Of a stretch of 64,000 nucleotides of DNA, positions 34,083 through 41,709 are shown in pieces (the stretch's first letter is position 1; each line of letters begins with the position of its first letter). A program made the position numbers and the translations under genes. Source of the DNA: Micromonospora citrea (lineage in GTDB: Bacteria > Actinomycetota > Actinomycetes > Mycobacteriales > Micromonosporaceae). The notes beneath the pieces are model-generated. The model had not been told where the DNA came from, did not search any database, and saw nothing but the letters and a program-made list of their open reading frames with translations. The DNA is taken from NCBI RefSeq assembly GCF_900090315.1, contig NZ_FMHZ01000002.1, forward strand, positions 4,806,501-4,870,500. Direction: 5' to 3'.

Positions 34083-34511
34083 TCAGACCGTCTCGGCCTC
34101 GACGCGGGCCGGGTCGGTGTCCGGGTCGGTCCGCGTCTCGGTCTCGGCGGCCTGCTGGTTGACGTCCCGCAGGTGCTTGTTGTGCCGCGGCTCCTGCTTG
34201 GTCTTCGCGTCGTTGAGTCGGCGCCGCAGGTCGTCCCGGACGTCGTTGAGCGCGGCGTGCAGGTCCTCCTCGGCGGAGGTGGTGACGATCTTCTGCCGGC
34301 CGGCGATCCAGCATTCCAGGGTGACCTTCTGGCCCTTGGCCTCCCGGTCCTTGACCGACACCTCCAGCTCGGTGGCGTCGGCGTGGAACCCGGCCAGCCG
34401 GGCGTCCAGCGTGGCGAACTGCTCCGCGATCCAGTTCCGGTCGCCCTGGGAGAACCCGGCGCCGACCCGCAGGCACTCCGCGACGGTGGCCGGGTTGGCG
34501 ACGGCGCTCAT
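34083..34511 (-). CDS. HPF/RaiA family ribosome-associated protein
   Basis: This 142-residue protein has the HPF fold: ECLRVGAGFSQGDRNWIAEQFATLDARLAGFHADATELEVSVKDREAKGQKVTLECWIAGRQKIVTTSAEEDLHAALNDVRDDLRRRLNDAKTKQ, i.e. beta-alpha-beta-beta-beta-alpha. The long HPF C-terminal dimerisation domain is absent, replaced by an acidic, Thr/Glu-rich tail. A ribosome-binding or hibernation role is implied by family. The ATG overlaps the stop of a 17-codon upstream frame (ATGA). The downstream non-coding stretch (33915-34082) has degenerate copies of gtgcccggc at 33958, 33991, 34015 and 34031. Confidence 0.8.
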   Translation of the reverse strand: MSAVANPATVAECLRVGAGFSQGDRNWIAEQFATLDARLAGFHADATELEVSVKDREAKGQKVTLECWIAGRQKIVTTSAEEDLHAALNDVRDDLRRRLNDAKTKQEPRHNKHLRDVNQQAAETETRTDPDTDPARVEAETV

Positions 34512-34561
34512 CGCCGCACCTGGCCGGAGACGGGGGCGGTTGCGGTGGTGGTCATCTTCAT
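34508..34561 (-). CDS. putative 17-residue upstream ORF coupled to the HPF gene
   Basis: Starting at ATG 34561 behind a GAGAGG site at about 8 bases, a short frame encodes MKMTTTATAPVSGQVRR and stops at TGA overlapping the HPF ATG. The HPF gene has no good Shine-Dalgarno of its own, so coupled translation is plausible. Peptide function unknown; it might simply be a translation relay. Confidence 0.4.
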   Translation of the reverse strand: MKMTTTATAPVSGQVRR

Positions 34562-34729
34562 GATCGCTGACCTCTCGTTCGTCGTGCTGTCGGCGGTGCG
34601 GTTGATCGAATCCATACCCCGCCGCCTTCCGTCCGGAACGTGACCTCTCCGGCACCTCGATCATGATCCGGTCGCCGTACGCGGCCCAGGGCCGCTCGGC
34701 CCTAGCACATCGGGACCTTGATCAGGGGT

Positions 34730-34757
34730 TTGTCCACAGGCGGTCCGGTTGTCCACA
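34730..34757. promoter_or_regulatory. two perfect DnaA boxes upstream of the SSB gene
   Basis: TTGTCCACA occurs at 34730-34738 and again at 34749-34757, both in the same orientation and 19 bases apart, each followed by GG. TTGTCCACA is the consensus DnaA box in GC-rich actinobacteria. The pair lies about 100 bases before the SSB start, so DnaA may control this gene or titrate here. Confidence 0.65.
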
Positions 34758-34854
34758 GGTCGGCGGCCGGAGGTGGCGCGGACCGCCCCCGGGGGCCGAG
34801 GCTCGGTGCCGAGTCGACTCGCGATGGCAAGCCCGATCTCCCCCTGGAGGGACG

Positions 34855-35619
34855 ATGTTCGACACCTACATCACGGTCGTGGGCAACGTGCTGACCGCCC
34901 CGGAGTGGCGCCGCACCACCCAGAGCAACACGCTGGTGGCCAACTTCAAGGTCGCCTCGACGGCCCGCCGGCTCGACCGCGACAGCGGTCGCTGGGTCGA
35001 CGGCAACAGCCTGCGAGTCCGCGTCAACTGCTGGCGCAAGCTCGCCGAGGGGGTGGCCGCCTCGGTGATGGTCGGCGACCCCGTGGTGGTCTGCGGGCGG
35101 CTCTACACCCGCGACTGGACCGACGACGCCGGCAACCACCGCACCCTCTACGAACTGGAGGCGGTCGCCGTGGGGCACGACCTGTCCCGGGGGCGGAGCA
35201 GGTTCGTGCGCAACCGGCCGAGCATGACGACCAGCACCGTCGAGGACGCGGAGGCCGAACACCGCGTGCACGGCGAGACCACCGAGCCGGTGCCGGACGG
35301 AGAGGCCCCCGCCCTGCCCGACGACCGTCCGCTCGACGAGGAGTTCGAGCTGTCCGACTTCGCGGCGTCCCGGCCCGGTCGTGGGCTGCCGACCGACGCC
35401 GCGTTCGACGGCTCGCTAGATCCCTTCGACGACCCGGCGGACGGCGCGCGCGACGAGCCCGGCGACGACGAGCCCGACGACCCCGGGTCCGACGGTGACG
35501 ACCCGACGCCGTCCGAGGAGGCCGGCGCGGCGGGCCCGCTGGGCGGGGAGACCGAGGCGGGCACCGCCCCGAACGGGCGTGGTCGCCGGGGCCGGGGGCG
35601 GGTGCCACAGCCCGCCTGA
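34855..35619 (+). CDS. accessory single-stranded DNA-binding protein
   Basis: This 254-residue protein starts behind a GGAGGG site. Its N-terminal OB fold (1-115) has MFDTYITVVGNVLTAPEWRRTTQSNTLVANFKVASTARRLDRDSGRWVDG, then NCWRKLAEGVAASVMVGDPVVVCGRLYTRDW and YELEAVAVGHDLSRG. This is the typical SSB core with DNA-stacking aromatics. The remaining 140 residues are disordered and acidic (DDPADGARDEPGDDEPDDPGS) but end in a basic GRRGRGRVPQPA, so the conserved acidic DDDIPF-like tip of housekeeping SSB is missing. It is therefore likely a second SSB. It is followed by a hairpin terminator. Confidence 0.88.
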   Translation: MFDTYITVVGNVLTAPEWRRTTQSNTLVANFKVASTARRLDRDSGRWVDGNSLRVRVNCWRKLAEGVAASVMVGDPVVVCGRLYTRDWTDDAGNHRTLYELEAVAVGHDLSRGRSRFVRNRPSMTTSTVEDAEAEHRVHGETTEPVPDGEAPALPDDRPLDEEFELSDFAASRPGRGLPTDAAFDGSLDPFDDPADGARDEPGDDEPDDPGSDGDDPTPSEEAGAAGPLGGETEAGTAPNGRGRRGRGRVPQPA

Positions 35620-35648
35620 CCTCCTCGGCCGAGGGCGACACGACGGGG

Positions 35649-35683
35649 GCGGGGTGACGCCGGCCGCGCCGTCGTCACCCCGC
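35649..35683 (+). terminator. 11-bp hairpin terminator after the SSB gene
   Basis: Arms 35649-35659 and 35673-35683 pair perfectly around a 13-base loop, 30 bases after the stop. Confidence 0.7.
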
Positions 35684-35699
35684 GTGTCTCCCGCGGCCG

Positions 35700-35801
35700 A
35701 CCCTCGCGCCGGCGGCCACGCCGCTGTCGGCCCACCCTCGCGCCGGCGGCCACGCCGCTGTCCGCCCACCCTCGCGCCGGCGGCCACGCCGCTGTCGGCG
35801 C
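35700..35801. repeat. 34-bp tandem repeat, three copies
   Basis: Units start at 35700, 35734 and 35768 with the conserved text accctcgcgccggcggcc and differ by only one or two bases. They lie in a 371-base gap between the SSB gene and cobD. The rest of the gap (35802-35990) shows short degenerate GC-rich palindromes and no gene. Confidence 0.88.
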
Positions 35802-35990
35802 CGCCGGCAGCCGGCGGCCCGTATGGGCGGCCCTCCACCAGACGGCCGCCAGGCAGCCTGTGCCGGCCGGCCGGTGCGAGGGCGGTCCGTGCGGGGCGGC
35901 CCTCGCCGGACGGCCCCTGCCGGACGTGGGCGCTCCGGCCGGGGCCGGGGGAGCCGCTCGGCTAGGCTGGCCGGCCGGAGGTGATGGCGG

Positions 35991-37145
35991 GTGCGACAGG
36001 CGACGTCGGTGGCGACCGCGGCGGGACTGGTCGCGGGGTACGCCCTCGACGCGCTGCTCGGTGACCCCCGCCGGTACCACCCAGTGGCCGGCTTCGGCCG
36101 AGCCGCCGCGACGCTGGAACGGCGGATCCACCGCCCGGACCGGGGCGCCGGCGCCGCGTTCGCCGCGCTGGCGGTCGGCGCGCCGGTGCTGCTCGGTGCG
36201 GCGGCGACCCTCGCCACCCGACGCCGGCCGGTGGCCCGGGCGGTGCTGGTCGCCGCCGGCACCTGGACCGTGCTGGGCGGGCGCACCCTGCGGCACGAGG
36301 CCACCGTGATGGGCCGGGCGCTGCGCGACGGCGACCTGCCGGCGGCGCGGCGACGCCTCGGCCACCTCTGCGGCCGGGACCCGGCCGCGCTCGACGAGCC
36401 CGAACTGGCCCGCGCGACCGTGGAGTCGGTCGCCGAGAACACGTCGGACGCCGTCGTCGCCCCGCTGGTGTGGGGCGCGGTCGCGGGCCTGCCCGGCCTG
36501 CTCGGTTACCGGGCGGCGAACACCCTCGACGCGATGGTCGGGCACCGCTCGCCCCGCTACGCGCGGTTCGGCACGCCGGCCGCCCGCCTCGACGACCTGC
36601 TCAACCTGGTGCCCGCGCGGCTCACCGGGCTGCTCACCATCGCGGTGGCGCCGGTCGCGCACGGCGACCGGGAACGGGCCTGGCGGGTGTGGCGCCGGGA
36701 CCGCAACGACCACCCGAGCCCGAACGCCGGGCAGTGCGAGGCGGCCATGGCGGGCGCCCTCGGCGTGCGGCTCGGCGGGCGCAACGTCTACTTCGGGCGC
36801 TCGGAGGTGCGTCCGTTCCTCGGCGACGGCCCCCGCCCCGAGGCGCGGCACCTCAGGCGGGCCGCCCGGATCTCGGGTGCCGTCGGGCTGGCCGCGCTAG
36901 GCCTGGCCGCCGCCTATCCGCTGACCGCCGGCCGCCTGGTGAACGCCGTCGTCCGCCGCGCCCTCGCCCCGGCGAGGCCTGGCCGTCGCGCCGCCGACCC
37001 GGCGGCGCCGAGCCGCGGCGGCCCGGCCCCGGCGAAGCGCGGTCGCGGCGGCTGGAGTCCGGCCGACCGGGGGCGTGGCGGCTCGGTCCCGGCCGGGCGG
37101 GGGCGTGGCGTCTTCCTCCGGATGGCGCGGGGGAACGGCTGGTGA
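35991..37145 (+). CDS. cobD: adenosylcobinamide-phosphate synthase
   Basis: This integral membrane protein of the CobD/CbiB family attaches aminopropanol phosphate to the f carboxyl of adenosylcobyric acid. Motifs include [67 protein letters not shown] and NPNAGQCE-like [24 protein letters not shown], with about five transmembrane helices. The GTG start is supported by GGAGGTGATG. The last 60 residues (about 320-384) are an Arg/Gly/Pro-rich repeat region with no counterpart in the family. The stop overlaps the cobQ start (GTGA), so the two are translationally coupled. Confidence 0.94.
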   Translation: MRQATSVATAAGLVAGYALDALLGDPRRYHPVAGFGRAAATLERRIHRPDRGAGAAFAALAVGAPVLLGAAATLATRRRPVARAVLVAAGTWTVLGGRTLRHEATVMGRALRDGDLPAARRRLGHLCGRDPAALDEPELARATVESVAENTSDAVVAPLVWGAVAGLPGLLGYRAANTLDAMVGHRSPRYARFGTPAARLDDLLNLVPARLTGLLTIAVAPVAHGDRERAWRVWRRDRNDHPSPNAGQCEAAMAGALGVRLGGRNVYFGRSEVRPFLGDGPRPEARHLRRAARISGAVGLAALGLAAAYPLTAGRLVNAVVRRALAPARPGRRAADPAAPSRGGPAPAKRGRGGWSPADRGRGGSVPAGRGRGVFLRMARGNGW

Positions 37146-38683
37146 GCGGCGGGCTGCTGGTCGCTGGCACGACCTCCGACGCCGGCAAGAGCGTGCTCAC
37201 CGCCGGCATCTGCCGCTGGTTGCACCGCCGGGGCGTCAAGGTGGCGCCGTTCAAGGCCCAGAACATGTCGAACAACTCGGCAGTGGTCGTCGGGACGGAC
37301 GGCCGGGGCGGCGAGATCGGCCGGGCCCAGGCGATGCAGGCGGCGGCCTGCGGGCTCGCCCCCGACCTGCGGTTCAACCCGGTGCTGCTCAAGCCCGGTA
37401 GCGACCTGGCGAGTCAGGTGGTGCTGCTCGGCGAGGCGGTCGACACGGTCACCGCCGGCAACTTCCGTTCACTGCGGCCCCGCCTGGCGGAGACGGCGTA
37501 CGCGGCGCTCGCCGAGTTGCGGGCGGCGTACGACGTGGTGATCTGCGAGGGGGCGGGCAGCCCGGCGGAGATCAACCTGCGGGCCGGCGACTACGTCAAC
37601 ATGGGCCTGGCCCGGCACGCCAACCTGCCCACGATCGTCGTCGGCGACATCGACCGGGGCGGGGTGTTCGCCTCGATGTTCGGCACCGTCGCGCTGCTGG
37701 AGCCGGCCGACCAGGCGCTGATCGCCGGCTTCGTGATCAACAAGTTCCGGGGCGACCTCGGGCTGCTCCAGCCCGGGCTGGACATGCTGCGCCAGGTGAC
37801 CGGGCGGCCGACGTACGGGGTGCTGCCCTGGGCGCTCGACCTCTGGCTCGACGCCGAGGACTCGCTCGCCTACGGGCGCGTGCTCGGCCGACCGGCCGCC
37901 CCGCGCGGCACCGAGTGGCTGGACGTGGCCGTGGTCCGGCTGCCCCGGATCAGCAACGCCACCGACGTCGAGGCGCTCGCCACCGAGCCCGGCGTACGCG
38001 TGCGGTTGACCGTCGAGCCGGCGGAACTCGCCGCCGCCGACCTCGTCGTCCTGCCCGGGTCGAAGTCGACGGTGGCCGACCTGGCCTGGCTGCGGGAGAC
38101 CGGGCTCGCCGACGCCGTGCTGGCACACGCGGCGGCGGGCAGGCCGCTGCTCGGCATCTGCGGCGGCTTCCAGATGCTGGGCCGGGCCATCCACGACCCG
38201 GTGGAGAGCCGGCGGGGGAGCGTGCCGGGGCTGGGCCTGCTGCCGATCGAGGTCACCTTCGACCCGCGCAAGACCGTCCGGCAGTCCGTCGGCACCGCCG
38301 GCGACGTCCAGGTGCGCGGCTACGAGATCCACCACGGGTACGTCTCGCACGCCGACCCGGCGCTGACCCCGCTGCTGACCTACGTCGACGGCACTGGTGA
38401 GGGAGCGGTCGTCGGCGCCGTGCACGGCACCCACTGGCACGGGGCCTTCGAGTCCGACGGGTTCCGCCGGCGCTTCCTCACCGAGGCGGCCCGGCTGGCC
38501 GGCCGGACCGGCTTCCGGGTCGCGCCGGCCACGTCGTTCGCCGCCGCCCGCGAGCGCTCCCTGGACCTGCTCGGCGACCTCGTCGAGGAGCACCTGGACA
38601 CCGACGCCCTCTGGCGCCTCGTCGAGACCGGCCCGCCGGCCGGCCTCCCCGTCATCCCGCCCGGCGCCCCCACCACCCCCTGA
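37142..38683 (+). CDS. cobQ: cobyric acid synthase
   Basis: This 513-residue protein amidates positions b, d, e and g of adenosylcobyrinic acid a,c-diamide, using glutamine and ATP. It starts GTG 37142 overlapping cobD. The dethiobiotin-synthase-like N-terminal half has [21 protein letters not shown] (P-loop), KAQNMSNNS and [11 protein letters not shown]. The C-terminal type 1 glutaminase has its nucleophile Cys in [15 protein letters not shown] and His in [11 protein letters not shown]. All catalytic residues are present. It forms a unit with cobD and is followed by an opposite-strand rhodanese gene. Confidence 0.96.
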   Translation: MSGGLLVAGTTSDAGKSVLTAGICRWLHRRGVKVAPFKAQNMSNNSAVVVGTDGRGGEIGRAQAMQAAACGLAPDLRFNPVLLKPGSDLASQVVLLGEAVDTVTAGNFRSLRPRLAETAYAALAELRAAYDVVICEGAGSPAEINLRAGDYVNMGLARHANLPTIVVGDIDRGGVFASMFGTVALLEPADQALIAGFVINKFRGDLGLLQPGLDMLRQVTGRPTYGVLPWALDLWLDAEDSLAYGRVLGRPAAPRGTEWLDVAVVRLPRISNATDVEALATEPGVRVRLTVEPAELAAADLVVLPGSKSTVADLAWLRETGLADAVLAHAAAGRPLLGICGGFQMLGRAIHDPVESRRGSVPGLGLLPIEVTFDPRKTVRQSVGTAGDVQVRGYEIHHGYVSHADPALTPLLTYVDGTGEGAVVGAVHGTHWHGAFESDGFRRRFLTEAARLAGRTGFRVAPATSFAAARERSLDLLGDLVEEHLDTDALWRLVETGPPAGLPVIPPGAPTTP

Positions 38684-38710
38684 GGGGAGGTGTCGGGGCC
38701 GCGGGTGGGG

Positions 38711-39127
38711 TCAGTGGCGGATGTCGGCCGGACGGTCCGACATGGGCAGCCCCGCGTCGCGCCACGCCTGCACGCCGCCGATCATGTCCGTCGCGCGGTG
38801 CAGGCCGAGCGCCCGCAGGCTCGCCACGGCGAGACTGGAGCTGTAGCCGTGCCGGCAGACCACGACGATCCGCAGGTCGTAGCCGGTGGCCTCGGGAATG
38901 CGCCAGGCGCTGGCCGGGTCCAGCCGCCACTCCAGCACCGACCGGTCGATCACGATGGCGCCGGGGAGGTCGCCCTGTTCCCGGCGCTGCGCGTCGGTGC
39001 GGGTGTCGACCAGCAACGCCCCGGTGCGGACCGCCTCGACGGTCTGGTGCGGGGTCAGCCGGCGTACCCCGGCGCGGGCCTGTTCCAGCAGGGCTTCGAT
39101 GCCCGGACTCATCACGCTGTGGGACAC
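38711..39127 (-). CDS. rhodanese-like domain protein
   Basis: This 138-residue single-domain rhodanese has LLVDTRTDAQRREQGDLPGAIVIDRSVLEW, active-site loop VVCRHGYSSSLAVASLRALG (Cys at the first position of the CRHGYSS loop), and GGVQAWRDAGLPM. GTG 39127 follows a GATGAT box by six bases; an internal ATG at 39112 is an alternative and would give 133 residues. The family transfers sulfur or acts as a persulfide or phosphatase-like enzyme; the partner is unknown. It converges with cobQ. Confidence 0.9.
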   Translation of the reverse strand: MSHSVMSPGIEALLEQARAGVRRLTPHQTVEAVRTGALLVDTRTDAQRREQGDLPGAIVIDRSVLEWRLDPASAWRIPEATGYDLRIVVVCRHGYSSSLAVASLRALGLHRATDMIGGVQAWRDAGLPMSDRPADIRH

Positions 39128-39302
39128 CAGCCGATCATCCCGCCCGGTCCCGGGTGCCGCTGGCCGAATGCCCCGGCCCGCCCGACGATTGCTCGTTCGG
39201 GCGACCCCCGATCGGTGTGCCCGCACGGCTGTCGCCCGGGAACCGGCCGTCGTCGCCGGCCAGCCGCTGGGCCGGGGCGACGGCCCGGTCCGGGCCGCCC
39301 GC

Positions 39303-39315
39303 TACCGTCGGCCAC
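39303..39315 (+). promoter_or_regulatory. leaderless-type -10 element
   Basis: TACCGT (39303-39308), seven bases, then GTG 39316. No Shine-Dalgarno is present. Confidence 0.5.
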
Positions 39316-39939
39316 GTGGTGGTGGCGGTGGTCGAGGCGTACGACCGGCTGGCCCGGCGGGTGCTCGCCGGCCCGGCGCGGTTGGGGCGGACCCGGCTGG
39401 TGGCGGTGGACGGGCCGAGCGGCGCGGGCAAGAGCGTCTTCGCGGCCCGGCTCGCGGACGCCCTGGCCGGGCTGCCCGGCGGCGTGCGCCCGCCCGTGGT
39501 GCACACCGACGACCTGCTCGACGGGTGGGACGACCAGCTCACCTTCTGGCCCCGCCTCGAAGAGTGCGTGCTCGCGCCGCTGCGCGCCGGGCGACCGGGG
39601 GCGTACCGCCGGTACAGCTGGGTCCGTCGGGCGTTCCTGTCCCGGCCGGTGCCGGTGCCGGTCGCGCCGGTGCTGCTGGTCGAGGGGGTCAGCGCGGCTC
39701 GCGCCGCGGCTGCGGCCGACCGTACCCTCGCGGTCTTCGTCACCGCCCCGGCACCGCTGCGGCTCGCCCGGGCCGTGCGGCGCGACGGCCCGGAGATCCT
39801 GCCGGAGCTGCGCCGCTGGCACCTCGGGGAGCGGACGCACTTCGCCGCCGACCGCACCGAGGCCCGGGCCGACGTGGTGGTCGACGGGGCGCCGAGGCTG
39901 CCGCACGACGCCGACCGGTACTACGTGCGGCGGCCCTGA
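39316..39939 (+). CDS. uridine kinase-like P-loop NTPase
   Basis: This 207-residue protein has a Walker A VAVDGPSGAGKSVFAARLADAL (about residue 28), a DDLLDGWDD segment resembling the uridine kinase substrate motif, and PVAPVLLVEGVSAARAAAAADRTLAVFVTAP as the Walker B/core region. Actinobacterial members are annotated as uridine kinase, although the exact nucleoside or sugar is untested. GTG 39316 is chosen for the leaderless promoter; a run of GTG codons leaves one or two codons of doubt. Confidence 0.82.
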   Translation: MVVAVVEAYDRLARRVLAGPARLGRTRLVAVDGPSGAGKSVFAARLADALAGLPGGVRPPVVHTDDLLDGWDDQLTFWPRLEECVLAPLRAGRPGAYRRYSWVRRAFLSRPVPVPVAPVLLVEGVSAARAAAAADRTLAVFVTAPAPLRLARAVRRDGPEILPELRRWHLGERTHFAADRTEARADVVVDGAPRLPHDADRYYVRRP

Positions 39940-39985
39940 ACAGGGTCGTCGCGGCCTCGGGCGGTGCGGCCCGGTAAGGCCGGCA

Positions 39986-39998
39986 TACGATGCCGGTC
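39986..39998 (+). promoter_or_regulatory. leaderless-type -10 element of the M20 peptidase gene
   Basis: TACGAT (39986-39991), seven bases, then ATG 39999. It selects that ATG over the in-frame ATG at 39990, which overlaps the box. Confidence 0.55.
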
Positions 39999-41366
39999 AT
40001 GACCACACCGATCATGTCCGAGTCCGAGGTCCGGGCCGCCGTCGAGCGGGAGCTGCCCGGCGTCCGGGCCGATCTGGAACGCCTCGTCCGCATCCCCGGC
40101 ATCGCCTTCGAGGGCTTCGACCACTCGCACGTGGAGCGCTCCGCGGAGGCGGTGGCCGAGCTGCTGCGCGGCTGCGGCCTCGACGTGAAGATCGTGCGCT
40201 CCGGCGGCCAGCCTGCGGTCATCGGCAGGAAGCCCGCCCCGCCCGGTGCGCCGACGGTGCTGCTCTACGCCCACCACGACGTGCAGCCGGTCGGCGACCT
40301 GTCGCTGTGGGAGTCGGACCCGTTCGAGCCGGTGGAGCGGGACGGCCGCCTCTACGGCCGGGGCGCCGCCGACGACAAGGCGGGCATCATGGCGCACGTG
40401 GCGGCGCTGCGCGCGTTCGGCGACGCGCTGCCGGTGGGCGTCGTCCTGTTCATCGAGGGTGAGGAGGAGTACGGCTCCGACTCGTTGGAGCGGCTGCTCG
40501 CCGAGCACCGCGACGAGATCGCCTCGGACGTCATCGTCATCGCCGACTCGGGCAACTGGGACGTCGGCGTGCCGGCGCTGACCACCTCGCTGCGCGGCAT
40601 CGTCAACTGCTTCGTCGAGGTGCGCACCCTCGACCACGCCGTGCACAGCGGCATGTTCGGCGGCGCGGTGCCCGACGCGCTGACCGCGCTGGTGCGGCTG
40701 CTGGCCACCCTGCACACCGACGCGGGCGACGTCGCCGTCGACGGCCTGGTCGGCCGGGAGGGCGCGACCGTCGACTACCCGGAGGGCCGGTTCCGGGCCG
40801 AGGCCGGGCTGGCCGAGGGCGTGCAGTTCATCGGCACCGGCCGGATCACCGACCGGCTCTGGACCAAGCCGGCCCTCGCCGTGCTCGGCATCGACGCGCC
40901 GGCCACCGGCGAGGCGCCGAACGCCCTGGTGCCGGCCGCGAAGGCCAAGCTCAGCGTGCGGCTCGCCCCGGGCGACGACCCCAAGCGGGCGTACGCGGCC
41001 CTGCGCGCCCACCTGGGGAAGCACGCGCCGTGGGGCGCGCAGGTGACCGTCACCTTCGAACACGACGGCGAACCGTGCGTCATCGACGCGTCCGGCCCCA
41101 TGTTCGACGCCGCCCGCTCGGCGTTCCGCACCGCGTGGGACGACACCGACCCGGTGGACATCGGGGTCGGCGGCTCGATCCCGTTCATCGCCACCTTCCA
41201 GGAGATGTTCCCGCAGGCGGCGATCCTGGTGACCGGCGTCGAGGACCCGCACGCGCGGGCGCACGGCCCGAACGAGAGCCTGCACCTCGGCGAGTTCGCC
41301 CGGGTCTGCCTCGCCGAGGCGCTGCTGCTGAAGAAGGTCGCCGAGGCGGGCGCCGACGGGCGTTAG
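39999..41366 (+). CDS. M20 family dipeptidase/carboxypeptidase
   Basis: This 455-residue enzyme of the M20/M25/M40 family has metal ligands in VLLYAHHDVQPVG (His-Asp), LYGRGAADDKAGI (Asp bridging), LFIEGEEEYGS (Glu-Glu), VIADSGNWD (Asp) and a late His in GPNESLHLGEF. The insert dimerisation domain with a GGMFGGAVPD-like HSGMFGGAVPD is present. It is a di-zinc cytoplasmic dipeptidase. No context links it to its neighbours. Confidence 0.94.
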   Translation: MTTPIMSESEVRAAVERELPGVRADLERLVRIPGIAFEGFDHSHVERSAEAVAELLRGCGLDVKIVRSGGQPAVIGRKPAPPGAPTVLLYAHHDVQPVGDLSLWESDPFEPVERDGRLYGRGAADDKAGIMAHVAALRAFGDALPVGVVLFIEGEEEYGSDSLERLLAEHRDEIASDVIVIADSGNWDVGVPALTTSLRGIVNCFVEVRTLDHAVHSGMFGGAVPDALTALVRLLATLHTDAGDVAVDGLVGREGATVDYPEGRFRAEAGLAEGVQFIGTGRITDRLWTKPALAVLGIDAPATGEAPNALVPAAKAKLSVRLAPGDDPKRAYAALRAHLGKHAPWGAQVTVTFEHDGEPCVIDASGPMFDAARSAFRTAWDDTDPVDIGVGGSIPFIATFQEMFPQAAILVTGVEDPHARAHGPNESLHLGEFARVCLAEALLLKKVAEAGADGR

Positions 41367-41430
41367 GTGTCGGAACCGTAACTTCCCGACCGATGTGGGA
41401 GTTTGCGGTGTGTCGGGCGCGGGCTTGTTA

Positions 41431-41443
41431 TAGCCTCTCGAAC
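41431..41443 (+). promoter_or_regulatory. leaderless-type -10 element of the small 41444 gene
   Basis: TAGCCT (41431-41436), seven bases, then ATG 41444, inside an A/T-richer stretch. Confidence 0.6.
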
Positions 41444-41650
41444 ATGCGTACGAACGAGGTGATGAGCCGGCTCGAAGCCGCCGTCAGCGCTCTGGGGGAC
41501 GTCGATGTCTCCGCGTGGCCCGAGGACACGCTCAAGGAACAGCTCGGCGAGCTCTCCGCCGCCCTGGTCGCCCTCGACACGGTGCTCTCCCGGGTCGCCG
41601 ACGAGGTTCGCGCCCGCGGGCTCCGCATCGAGGAACCGGTCTCGGCCTGA
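41444..41650 (+). CDS. 68-residue protein resembling the N-terminus of DUF222 proteins
   Basis: This short protein starts MRTNEVMSRLEAAVSALGDVD and continues WPEDTLKEQLGELSAALVALDTVLSRVADEVRARGLRIEE, a two-helix pattern like the opening of DUF222/HNH endonuclease proteins. The rest of that protein (core and HNH motif) is missing. Its own promoter and an immediate terminator show it is expressed as it stands. It may be an autonomous small protein rather than a remnant. Confidence 0.65.
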   Translation: MRTNEVMSRLEAAVSALGDVDVSAWPEDTLKEQLGELSAALVALDTVLSRVADEVRARGLRIEEPVSA

Positions 41651-41684
41651 CACCACCCGGGCACGGCAATGCCCGGGTGGTGTC
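41649..41684 (+). terminator. 15-bp hairpin terminator starting in the stop codon
   Basis: Arms 41649-41663 and 41670-41684 pair perfectly around CGGCAA. The 5' arm begins inside the TGA of the small gene, so termination is immediate. Confidence 0.85.
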
Positions 41685-41709
41685 GGGGGCGGCTGGCAGG
41701 ATGGGGTCC

